NCBI GenBank assembly: GCA_003244205.1 | Contig: QHBW01000034.1 | Span: 1-64,000 of the forward strand | DNA: 64,000 nucleotides | Reading direction: 5' to 3' | Source of the DNA: Solirubrobacterales bacterium | GTDB lineage: Bacteria; Actinomycetota; Thermoleophilia; Solirubrobacterales; Solirubrobacteraceae | Shown here: one piece after another, positions 17,609 to 24,519 of the stretch | Numbering within the stretch: position 1 is the stretch's first letter | How the letters are laid out: every line of letters starts with the position of its first letter | The notes under the pieces: model-generated | Databases searched by the model: none | The model's input: only the letters and a program-made list of their open reading frames with translations | Told to the model about the DNA's origin: nothing | Program-made: the position numbers and the translations under genes

Positions 17609-18493
17609 TCAGATCCCGGGGTTCGCGACCGGCTCCTCGCCCCGGTACTCGTAGAAGCCCTTGCCCGACTTCTTCCCGTACCAGCCGGCAGCGAGCAGCT
17701 TGCGCAGCGTCGGAGGCTGGGCGAAGCGCCGTTCGCGGAACTCGTCGAACATCACGTCGCAGATCGAGCCCAACGTGTCGAGCCCGACGAAGTCCGCGAG
17801 CGTGAGCGGGCCCATCGGGTGGGCGGCGCCAGCCTTCATCGCCGCATCGATCTCCTCGATCGACCCGACACCCTCCTCGTAGGCGCGGATCGCATCGAGC
17901 ATGTAGGGCACGAGCAGGCGGTTGACGATGAACCCCGCCTTGTCCTTCGTCTGCACCGTGAGCTTGCCGAGCTGCTTTGCGAAGGCCACGCCTGCCGCGA
18001 GCGCTTCGTCGGAGGTCGTCACGCACTTGACCACCTCCACCAGCTTCATCACCTGAGCCGGATTGAAGAAGTGCAGGCCGAAGAAGCGCTCGGCGCGATT
18101 CGTGACCGCGGCCTGGTTGATCACCGGCAGCGACGAGGTGTTCGTGGCAAAGAGCGCGTCGGGCTTGACGATCTCGTCGACCTCGCGCCACATCTCGAGC
18201 TTCAGGGGGAGGTTCTCGGTGATCGCTTCGATCACGAGGTCGCAGTCGGCAAGCTCGCCGTACTGCGTCGTGCCCGCGATGCGACCACGCAGCGCGTCGG
18301 CGCCGGATTGCTCGATGCGTCCCTTCTCAACCGCCCGTGAGAGCTGCTTCTCGATCCTCCCAAGCCCCTTGGTGAGGTGCTCCTCGTCAACCTCGCGCAG
18401 CACCACCTCGAATCCGGCATCTGCACTCACCTGGGCGATGCCGTGGCCCATCAGCCCCGCGCCGAGCACGCCGACGGTCTTGATCTGCGCCAT
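17609..18493 (-). CDS. hbd: 3-hydroxyacyl-CoA (3-hydroxybutyryl-CoA) dehydrogenase
   Basis: 294 residues, usual for the stand-alone enzyme. It oxidises 3-hydroxyacyl-CoA with NAD(P), or reduces acetoacetyl-CoA. The Rossmann motif GVLGAGLMGHGIAQ is at residues 8-21. The catalytic histidine is in GLHFFNPAQVMKLVEVV, and KDKAGFIVNRLLVPY and AAHPMGPLTLADFVGLD are family signatures. ATG at 18493 has an upstream purine-rich GGAAGGCAGGA site. Its direction could serve butyrate-type synthesis or beta-oxidation. Confidence 0.93.
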   Translation of the reverse strand: MAQIKTVGVLGAGLMGHGIAQVSADAGFEVVLREVDEEHLTKGLGRIEKQLSRAVEKGRIEQSGADALRGRIAGTTQYGELADCDLVIEAITENLPLKLEMWREVDEIVKPDALFATNTSSLPVINQAAVTNRAERFFGLHFFNPAQVMKLVEVVKCVTTSDEALAAGVAFAKQLGKLTVQTKDKAGFIVNRLLVPYMLDAIRAYEEGVGSIEEIDAAMKAGAAHPMGPLTLADFVGLDTLGSICDVMFDEFRERRFAQPPTLRKLLAAGWYGKKSGKGFYEYRGEEPVANPGI

Positions 18494-18637
18494 CTCCGAT
18501 CCTGCCTTCCTTTCGCTTGGAGCCGCCGCTGCTGCCGGAGGCGGCGGGAGCCTAGATGATCATGATCGATCCCCGCACGATCCACGCACCGTGGGCGATA
18601 GCCTGCTGTCCCGGCCGACCCCGCGAAGGGAGCTCCC

Positions 18638-19411
18638 TTGTCGATCGTCACCACCGTGGACCGAGACGCCGTCCGCCACGTCGTCCTCAACCGCCCCGAG
18701 AAGCGCAACGCGATGAATCAGGAGCTTCTGCTCGCGCTGACGCAGGCGCTGCGCGATGCCGCGGCCGACGGTGACGTTCACTGCGTCGTTCTGCGTGGTG
18801 AGGGCCCGGCGTTCTCGGCCGGGGTTGACCTCGTTGAGCTTGGTGGTCAGGCAACCGACCCCAACGGTGCTGCCACCCTGCGCCCGTTCCGCGCCGTCTT
18901 CCTCGGCGTAGCCAACCTCTGCGAGGAGATGCCCAAACCGGTCATCTGCCAGATCCACGGCGCGTGCCTGGGCGGGGCGCTCGAGGTGGCGCTCGGCTGC
19001 GATCTGCGCGTTGTCGCAGCCGGGGCGCGGCTCGGGCTGCCCGAGGTTCGCCTCGGCCTGATTCCGGATGTCGGCGGCTGCTCGCGGCTGCCGGCCGTCG
19101 TCGGCCTCGGACGAGCCAAGGAGCTGATCATGACCGGCCGCGAGCTCGGCGCCGAAGAGGCCGAGCGGATCGGCCTGGCGAACCGCGTGGCGTCCCCGGA
19201 GGACCTCGACCGCGTCACCGCCGAGCTTGCCGAGGGGCTGACAGCTGGGGCGCCGGTGGCCGTTGGTCACGCCAAGCGTGTGATGGACGCTGCCGCCAAG
19301 CCTGCGCTTGCCCAGACGCTCGAGCACGAGCTCACCGTGCAGGAGCTGTGCGTGGCCAGCCTGCGCGCACAAGCCGACGCAGCGGAGCCGGTCGCGGCCA
19401 TCGGTGGGTAG
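18638..19411 (+). CDS. Enoyl-CoA hydratase/isomerase
   Basis: 257 residues with the crotonase fold. It hydrates trans-2-enoyl-CoA or a related substrate. Signatures are VVLRGEGPAFSAGVDLVEL (first oxyanion loop), CQIHGACLGGALEVALGCDLRV (second oxyanion loop) and PEVRLGLIPDVGGCSRLP. The second acidic residue typical of true hydratases falls in the latter segment (PEVRLGL-I), so other crotonase reactions such as methylglutaconyl-CoA hydration remain possible. It starts at TTG 18638 with a GAAGGGAG ribosome site. It is convergent with HMG-CoA lyase, 6 bp apart. Confidence 0.88.
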   Translation: MSIVTTVDRDAVRHVVLNRPEKRNAMNQELLLALTQALRDAAADGDVHCVVLRGEGPAFSAGVDLVELGGQATDPNGAATLRPFRAVFLGVANLCEEMPKPVICQIHGACLGGALEVALGCDLRVVAAGARLGLPEVRLGLIPDVGGCSRLPAVVGLGRAKELIMTGRELGAEEAERIGLANRVASPEDLDRVTAELAEGLTAGAPVAVGHAKRVMDAAAKPALAQTLEHELTVQELCVASLRAQADAAEPVAAIGG

Positions 19412-19417
19412 GGGCGC

Positions 19418-20341
19418 TCAGGCCGCCGGGCGCTCCCAGTCGACCGGGCCAGCGACGAGCAGGTGCGATCCGAGCGCGCGCCCGAGAACCTTGCGCGCCG
19501 CCCGCGCAGCCTCGAGCAGGCGATCGAGCGCGACCCCCGTCTCGATCCCCATCTCGTGCAGCATCGAGACGAGGTCCTCGGTCGCGACGTTGCCGGTCGC
19601 GCCAGCAGGGACCGGGCAGCCGCCCAGCTCGCCGAAGCTCGACTCGAAACTGTCGATCCCGGCCTCCAGCGACGCCAGCACGTTGGCCAGCGCTGCTCCT
19701 CGAGTGTTGTGGAAGTGCGCCGTCAACTCGACTGCGTCACCGAGCTCCTCACGGGCACGGGTGAAGAAGTTGCGGACCTGAATCGGGTTGGCCATCCCGG
19801 TCGTGTCGCCGAAGGCGACCTCCTGTGCGCCTGCGGCGACCAGCGTGCCAGCGATCCCCAGCACGCGCGCGGGATCCACGCGGCCCTCATAGGGGCAGCC
19901 GAAGCTCGTCGAGATCACTCCCTCGCAGCGCAGGCCGGCTTCGCGGCCGCGCACCAGCACGCGCTCGAGCCCGGCGAGCGACTCGGCCACCGAGCGGTTG
20001 ACGTTGCGGCGGTTGTGGGTCTCCGACGCCGAGAGGAAGACGTTGATCTCCTCGAAGCAGTCGCGGTGCTCGAACGCGGCGTCAAGGCCGCGCTCGTTGG
20101 GGACCAGCACGCTGCGGTCGACGTCGGCCGGAAGTTGCGCACGCTCGAGGACCTCAGCGGCGTCGGCCAGCTGCGGAATGACGTCGGCGCGCACGAAGCT
20201 GGTCAGCTCGATCCGCCGCAGACCGCTGCCGCCGAGCAGCTCGATCAGACGCAGCTTGTCCTCGGTGGCGATGATCTCGGGCTCGTTCTGGAAGCCGTCG
20301 CGGGGTCCGACCTCGCGCACGCGCACCGTGCTGGGCAGCAT
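19418..20341 (-). CDS. mvaB: Hydroxymethylglutaryl-CoA lyase
   Basis: 307 residues. It cleaves HMG-CoA to acetyl-CoA and acetoacetate, the last step of leucine breakdown. The TIM-barrel DRE-type motif REVGPRDGFQNE is at the N-terminus. The metal site includes HFHNTRG, and the catalytic cysteine lies in GGCPVPAGATGNVATEDL, the family signature. ETHNRRNVNRS is also typical. It starts at ATG 20341 with only 25 bp to the divergent F420 reductase gene and no room for a ribosome site, so it is probably leaderless. Confidence 0.93.
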   Translation of the reverse strand: MLPSTVRVREVGPRDGFQNEPEIIATEDKLRLIELLGGSGLRRIELTSFVRADVIPQLADAAEVLERAQLPADVDRSVLVPNERGLDAAFEHRDCFEEINVFLSASETHNRRNVNRSVAESLAGLERVLVRGREAGLRCEGVISTSFGCPYEGRVDPARVLGIAGTLVAAGAQEVAFGDTTGMANPIQVRNFFTRAREELGDAVELTAHFHNTRGAALANVLASLEAGIDSFESSFGELGGCPVPAGATGNVATEDLVSMLHEMGIETGVALDRLLEAARAARKVLGRALGSHLLVAGPVDWERPAA

Positions 20342-20351
20342 CGGGCGAACC

Positions 20352-20358
20352 CTATACT
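20352..20358. promoter_or_regulatory. Overlapping divergent -10 elements for mvaB and fno
   Basis: The 25-bp gap between the two starts contains TATACT on the plus strand (20353-20358), 8 nt before GTG 20367. On the minus strand TATAGG (20357-20352) lies 10 nt before ATG 20341. Both would give leaderless or nearly leaderless transcripts, and only one RNA polymerase could occupy the site at a time. Confidence 0.6.
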
Positions 20359-20366
20359 TCGCCGCC

Positions 20367-21065
20367 GTGCCGCCCGACAGCAGTGGTCACAGGGAGGTGG
20401 CCATCATCGGCGGTACCGGGGCGCTCGGGTTCGGCCTCGCACTGCGACTCGGGGCCGCCGGCGTAAGCGTCACGATCGGCTCGCGAGACGCACGGCGGGG
20501 CGAGGAGGCCGCGGGCAAGCTCGCCGAGCAGGTGCCCAGCGGCACGTTCGCGGGGGCTGACAACGGCGCTGCGGCTGCGGCCGCGGCCGCGGTCGTGCTC
20601 TCGGTTCCGTTTCGCAATCACGCCGAGACGCTAGGCAACCTGCGCGACGCGCTCAGCGGGGGTCAGCTGGTCATCGACGCCACTGTGCCGCTCGCCGCCG
20701 CGTTTGGAGGCAAGGCGACGCGGACACTCGGTGTGTGGCAGGGCTCAGCGGCCCAGCAGGCTGCCGAGATCGTGCCCGAGGGTGTGCGCGTCGTCTCCGC
20801 CCTGCACACGGTCTCCGGCGCCCATCTCGCCGACCTCGACGCACCGCTCGACGAGGACGTCCTGGTGTGCGGAGACCGACGCGCCGACAAGGCCGAGGCG
20901 GCCGCGCTGATCGAGCGCGCCGCGGGCCTGCGCTGCGTTGACTGCGGGCGCCTCGAGCAGGCGCGGCTGACCGAGCAGCTCACAGCCCTGCTGATCGGTG
21001 TCAACAGCCGCTACAAGACGCGCGCTGGGATTCGCGTGACGGGGCTGCCCGACGCGCTGTGGTGA
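20367..21065 (+). CDS. fno: NADPH-dependent F420 reductase (F420H2:NADP+ oxidoreductase)
   Basis: 232 residues. It exchanges hydride between NADPH and coenzyme F420, charging F420H2-dependent enzymes. The N-terminal Rossmann motif is VAIIGGTGALGFGLALRLG, followed by the NADP-phosphate-binding GSRDARRGEE. VLSVPFRNH and RVVSALHTVSGAHLAD are characteristic of the Fno/NpdG family. GTG 20367 follows a TATACT hexamer by 8 nt. It overlaps the start of cofD (GTGA), so reductase and cofactor synthesis are translationally coupled. Confidence 0.93.
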   Translation: MPPDSSGHREVAIIGGTGALGFGLALRLGAAGVSVTIGSRDARRGEEAAGKLAEQVPSGTFAGADNGAAAAAAAAVVLSVPFRNHAETLGNLRDALSGGQLVIDATVPLAAAFGGKATRTLGVWQGSAAQQAAEIVPEGVRVVSALHTVSGAHLADLDAPLDEDVLVCGDRRADKAEAAALIERAAGLRCVDCGRLEQARLTEQLTALLIGVNSRYKTRAGIRVTGLPDALW

Positions 21066-21979
21066 GCCCACAATCCGCCAGCGTCGTGGTGCTCGCGGGG
21101 GGTACTGGGGGGGCGAAGCTCGCGGCCGGCTTCCAGGCGCTCGTGGGAGAGCGCCTGACGGTGATCGCGAACACCGGCGACGACATCGAGGCGTATGGCG
21201 CCCACGTCTCGCCCGACCCCGACCTCTGCCTGTACTGGCTCGCCGGCCGCATCGACGAGCGCGGTTGGGGCCTGCGGGACGACAGCTTCACCGTGATGGA
21301 GGAGCTGCACGCGCTCGGAGAAGACGTGTGGTTCAACCTCGGTGACCGGGATCTCGCCATCTGCATCCAGCGAGCGCGGCGGCTCGGAGAGGGGGCCCGC
21401 CTGACCGAGGCCATTGGCGAGCTGCGCCGCTCGCTGGGCGTCGCGGCGCGGGTGCTGCCGATGTGCGACGAGCCGGTCCGTACCTGGGTGCGGACTCAGG
21501 ATCGCTGGTGGCCCTTCCAGGAGTTCATGATCCGTGCTGGTGGCGCCGGGCCCGTGCAGGATGTGGCCCACCGAGGCGCCGACGCAGCCGAGCCAACGGC
21601 GGAGGTGCGCGCGGCGCTCGAGCAAGCCGAGGCGATCATCGTCGGACCATCGAACCCCGTGATCTCGATCGGACCGATCCTGGCAGTGCCCGGGGTGAGC
21701 GATGCGCTGCGCGCGACGACGGCGCCGGTCGTTGCGGTCTCGCCGTTGGTACACGGAGCGGTGGTCAAGGGTCCCACGAGGCCATTCCTGGAATGGGCGG
21801 GCCAGCCGCTAACGAGCGATGGCATCGCGGCGATCTACGCCGATCTGCTCGACGGGATCGTCGCCGACGTGCCCTGCGCGGCGCTGCCGACGCTCGAGAC
21901 AGATGTGCTGATGGCCGACGCGGCTGGCCGACTGCGCCTCGCCGACGAGACCCTGCGCTTCGCTGCATCGCTGCGTTGA
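21059..21979 (+). CDS. cofD: 2-phospho-L-lactate transferase (F420 biosynthesis)
   Basis: 306 residues. It joins the phospholactyl (or phosphoenolpyruvyl) group from its GDP conjugate to the deazaflavin FO, making F420-0 or its dehydro form. The N-terminal LAGGTGGAKLAAGFQALVG is the CofD/FbiA signature. NTGDDIEAYGAHVSPDPDLCLYWLAG, FNLGDRDLAI and IVGPSNPVISIGPILAVPG follow. Tandem GTG codons at 21059 and 21062 are both possible starts; the second overlaps the fno stop. Member of the fno-cofD-cofC-cofE run. Confidence 0.95.
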   Translation: MVSPQSASVVVLAGGTGGAKLAAGFQALVGERLTVIANTGDDIEAYGAHVSPDPDLCLYWLAGRIDERGWGLRDDSFTVMEELHALGEDVWFNLGDRDLAICIQRARRLGEGARLTEAIGELRRSLGVAARVLPMCDEPVRTWVRTQDRWWPFQEFMIRAGGAGPVQDVAHRGADAAEPTAEVRAALEQAEAIIVGPSNPVISIGPILAVPGVSDALRATTAPVVAVSPLVHGAVVKGPTRPFLEWAGQPLTSDGIAAIYADLLDGIVADVPCAALPTLETDVLMADAAGRLRLADETLRFAASLR

Positions 21980-22067
21980 TCCCGCAAACAGCGGCGTCGA
22001 GTTACCAAGCCGCGACCGCCACAAGCCGGAGTGACGAACGTGGCGCGGTAGCGTTAGCGACTGGACG

Positions 22068-22739
22068 ATGCGCACGGTCGCGGTCCTACCCGTCAAGCGG
22101 TTCAATCACGCCAAACAGCGGCTGGCGCAGTCGGGGTTGTCGGCCGCCTGGCGCCGAGCGCTCGCCGAGGCGATGGTCACCGATGTGCTGACCGCACTGC
22201 GTCGGGCCGCCAGCGTCGATGAGACGATCGTCGTCACCGCCGAGCCGATCGCCCGCCAGCTCGCCGAGGCCCGTCAGGTCAGCGTCGTGATAGATCGCGT
22301 GGAGGGCGGCCAGAGCAGCGCTGCTCAGCTCGGGATCGAGCGAGCCCTGGCCGAGGGTGCCGAGCGTGTCTTGCTGGTACCTGGGGATTGTCCGATGCTC
22401 GATCCGCGCGACATCGACGCGCTGCTCGGACCCGATCACCCGGGCGTCACGATCGTTCCGGACCGCCATGGGACGGGCACCAACGCGCTGGTATTGCTCC
22501 CGCCCGACGCCCTCGCCCCGGCGTTCGGCCGCGACTCGCTGTCTCGGCACCGCGCGCACGCCCAGGACGCGGCCGTCCCCGTCCAAGTCCAGCCGATCCC
22601 GACGCTTGGCCTCGACATCGACACGGCCGACGATCTCGCCGAGCTCGAGGCCGGATTGGCGGAGAGGCGCGGAGGCGCCGCCTACACGCGCGGGATGCTT
22701 GCGCAGCTCACACGCCAGGCGATCGCCGGCGCCGCCTAG
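22068..22739 (+). CDS. cofC: 2-phospho-L-lactate (PEP) guanylyltransferase
   Basis: 223 residues, nucleotidyltransferase fold (CofC/FbiD). It activates phospholactate or PEP with GTP for CofD. Motifs are VLPVKRFNHAKQRLA, where the basic residues bind triphosphate, LLVPGDCPMLDPRDIDAL with the metal-binding Asp, and PDRHGTGTNALVLLPP. LGLDIDTADDLAEL closes the fold. It sits 88 bp after cofD and 29 bp before cofE. Confidence 0.94.
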   Translation: MRTVAVLPVKRFNHAKQRLAQSGLSAAWRRALAEAMVTDVLTALRRAASVDETIVVTAEPIARQLAEARQVSVVIDRVEGGQSSAAQLGIERALAEGAERVLLVPGDCPMLDPRDIDALLGPDHPGVTIVPDRHGTGTNALVLLPPDALAPAFGRDSLSRHRAHAQDAAVPVQVQPIPTLGLDIDTADDLAELEAGLAERRGGAAYTRGMLAQLTRQAIAGAA

Positions 22740-22768
22740 CCTGCGCGTCGCTCCTTGGCCCGCGCGCG

Positions 22769-23521
22769 ATGAGGATCGAGATCCGGACGCTGCCCGGCGT
22801 GCCGGAGATCGCTGCCGGCGACGACCTCGCTGCGCTCCTGGTGGCAGCGCTCGAACCCGAGGGCTTCAGCGAGGGAGACGTCCTCGTCGTCTCTCACAAA
22901 GTGATCTCCAAGGCGGAGGGCGCGGTCAGAGCGCTGCGCGGTGTTGTCCCCGGGCCCGACGCCCGCCGGCTGGCCGCCGCCCACGACAAGGACGCAAGGG
23001 TGGTTCAGGTCGTGCTCGAGCAGACCCGTGCACTGCTCCGCGCGCAGGGCGGCGTGCTCATCTGCGAGACCCACCACGGGTTGGTCTGCGCCAACGCGGG
23101 CGTCGACGCCTCAAACGCTGCGCGAGACGGCGACGTCGTGCTGCTGCCGCGCGACCCCGACGCCTCGGCGCGCACCCTGCGCGCCCGCATCGCGGACCTG
23201 ACGGCGACGTCTCCGGGGGTACTGATCGCCGACTCCTTCGGACGTGCGTGGCGCAACGGTCAGTGCGACGTGGCGATCGGCTGCGCCGGCATTTCCCCGC
23301 TCGATGACTGGCGCGGGCGCAACGACGCACGTGGGCGTCCACTGCGGGCGACGTGGATCGCCGTCGCCGACGAGCTCGCGGGCGCAGCAGACCTCGCCCG
23401 CAAGAAGGATTCACGCGAGCCCGCAGTGCTCATTCGCGGCGTGGCGCGGTTCGTCACTGACGACGACGGCGAGGGCGCTACGGCGCTACGGCGCCCGGCT
23501 GCGGAGGATCTGTTTCGCTGA
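22769..23521 (+). CDS. cofE: Coenzyme F420-0:L-glutamate ligase
   Basis: 250 residues. It adds L-glutamates to F420-0 using GTP. The length corresponds to stand-alone CofE; the C-terminal nitroreductase-like domain of mycobacterial FbiB is absent. Signatures are VLVVSHKVISKAEGAV, ETHHGLVCANAGVDASN, VLIADSFGRAWRNGQCDVAIG and VAVADELA-like IAVADELAGAADL. ATG at 22769 is chosen; the longer open frame upstream overlaps cofC out of phase. Without an FbiB-type domain, reduction of dehydro-F420 would need another enzyme. Confidence 0.94.
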   Translation: MRIEIRTLPGVPEIAAGDDLAALLVAALEPEGFSEGDVLVVSHKVISKAEGAVRALRGVVPGPDARRLAAAHDKDARVVQVVLEQTRALLRAQGGVLICETHHGLVCANAGVDASNAARDGDVVLLPRDPDASARTLRARIADLTATSPGVLIADSFGRAWRNGQCDVAIGCAGISPLDDWRGRNDARGRPLRATWIAVADELAGAADLARKKDSREPAVLIRGVARFVTDDDGEGATALRRPAAEDLFR

Positions 23522-23530
23522 AGCGTGCTG

Positions 23531-24262
23531 CTAGGAGCAGACGGGCCAGGCGGCGCTGCGACCCTGCGTTGCCAGGATCCAGGCCGCGCGCCGGTACTGC
23601 TCGTCGGCGGGTGCCTGGGCCGGATCACCGAGCCCGCCCGCGCGGTACCAGCTCTCCATGTCGAACTGATAGCGCCCGCGGTAGAGCCCGCCGTCGGAGA
23701 GCTGGTGGACGTCGTTGCCCGACTCACAGCGGGCAATCTTGTGCAGCTCGGCGCGGACCGCGCTCGCGGGTCCCCGGATCGCGTCGGCCGCCGGGGCGGT
23801 GAGCGGGGGCAGCGGCGGCTGGTAGGCGGGGTCGAGTCCCATGGCAGTGAGCGTCGCGGCACTGGAGACGCCGGTGACTGCGAGTCCGTGGACGGCCTGG
23901 AAGTGGCGCAGAGCGTGCTCGGTCTGCGGACCCCAAGCCCCGTCGGCGCGGAGCCCGAGAACGTGCTGGATCATCTGCAGCCCTGTCTCACGGACCGCTC
24001 CTCGGTGCAGCGAGTTGCGGCTCGCACCGCCGCGGACCTGGGTGCCGGCGGAACCTTGGGCGCCACCCGGCACCTGGACGCCGCCGTTGCTGGCGACGGC
24101 GAGCCCGCTCCCGGCGACGAGGATGACGAGCGCCAACGACGCAGTCCGACGGCGGCGACCACGCCATAGCCGCGCGCTGGCGACGAGTGTCCGGCGCCGC
24201 TGGGATCGACGCAACGAGGCCTTACAGTGGGCGGCAGCGTGGTCATGCGGCGCAGCGAGCAT
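23531..24262 (-). CDS. Rpf-like peptidoglycan hydrolase with peptidoglycan-binding domain
   Basis: 243 residues. A basic N-terminus leads to one membrane or signal helix (TASLALVILVAGSGLAVAS, about residues 41-59). A peptidoglycan-binding domain follows (MIQHVLGLRADGAWGPQTEHALRHFQ). The C-terminus is a transglycosylase-like Rpf domain: IARCESGNDVHQLSDGG with the catalytic glutamate, YRGRYQFDMESW and DEQYRRAAWILATQG, ending in cysteine. It should cut cell-wall glycan during growth or revival from dormancy. ATG at 24262 is 8 nt after AAAGG; another ATG at 24266 is out of frame. Control by the c-di-AMP riboswitch just upstream is expected. Confidence 0.85.
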   Translation of the reverse strand: MLAAPHDHAAAHCKASLRRSQRRRTLVASARLWRGRRRRTASLALVILVAGSGLAVASNGGVQVPGGAQGSAGTQVRGGASRNSLHRGAVRETGLQMIQHVLGLRADGAWGPQTEHALRHFQAVHGLAVTGVSSAATLTAMGLDPAYQPPLPPLTAPAADAIRGPASAVRAELHKIARCESGNDVHQLSDGGLYRGRYQFDMESWYRAGGLGDPAQAPADEQYRRAAWILATQGRSAAWPVCS

Positions 24263-24280
24263 CCATCTTGCCTTTCTCTG

Positions 24281-24429
24281 GCGCCTACGGGGTAAGCTGA
24301 CGGGCTCGCGCTGAGAAAGGCCGCGCTACACCGCCGACGCCGACGATCTCTCGACGGCGGGCGGTGATTCGCCCCGGGCCCGCTCCGCTGTGGAGCGTTG
24401 GGCCATTGGGTCCCCCGCTCCCGGGCGCC
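24281..24429 (-). promoter_or_regulatory. Cyclic di-AMP riboswitch (ydaO-yuaA class)
   Basis: In minus-strand order the leader shows the conserved class features: GGCGCC opening, AGCGGGGGACCCAA, GGGGCGAATC, GTAGCGC, GGCCTTTCTC, then GAGCCCGTCAGC and TTACCCCGTAGGCGCC closing the P1 helix. The last blocks match the actinobacterial consensus nearly base for base. It ends 19 nt before the start of the Rpf-like gene, a usual target of this riboswitch in actinobacteria, where c-di-AMP binding turns expression off. A separate terminator hairpin is not obvious. Confidence 0.9.
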
Positions 24430-24519
24430 TGGGGCGCTCGGGACTCGGCTGGTTATGACAACGGCGCGGGACTGTAGCAAGGACCGTCGACAGGGACAGC
24501 CGCGCGCATGCTTGGCAGC

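Noticed and set aside
24295-24345. TPP riboswitch on the plus strand (CTGAGA motif)
   Set aside because: The CTGAGA match is the reverse complement of conserved c-di-AMP riboswitch bases; the other TPP helices and thiamine genes are absent.
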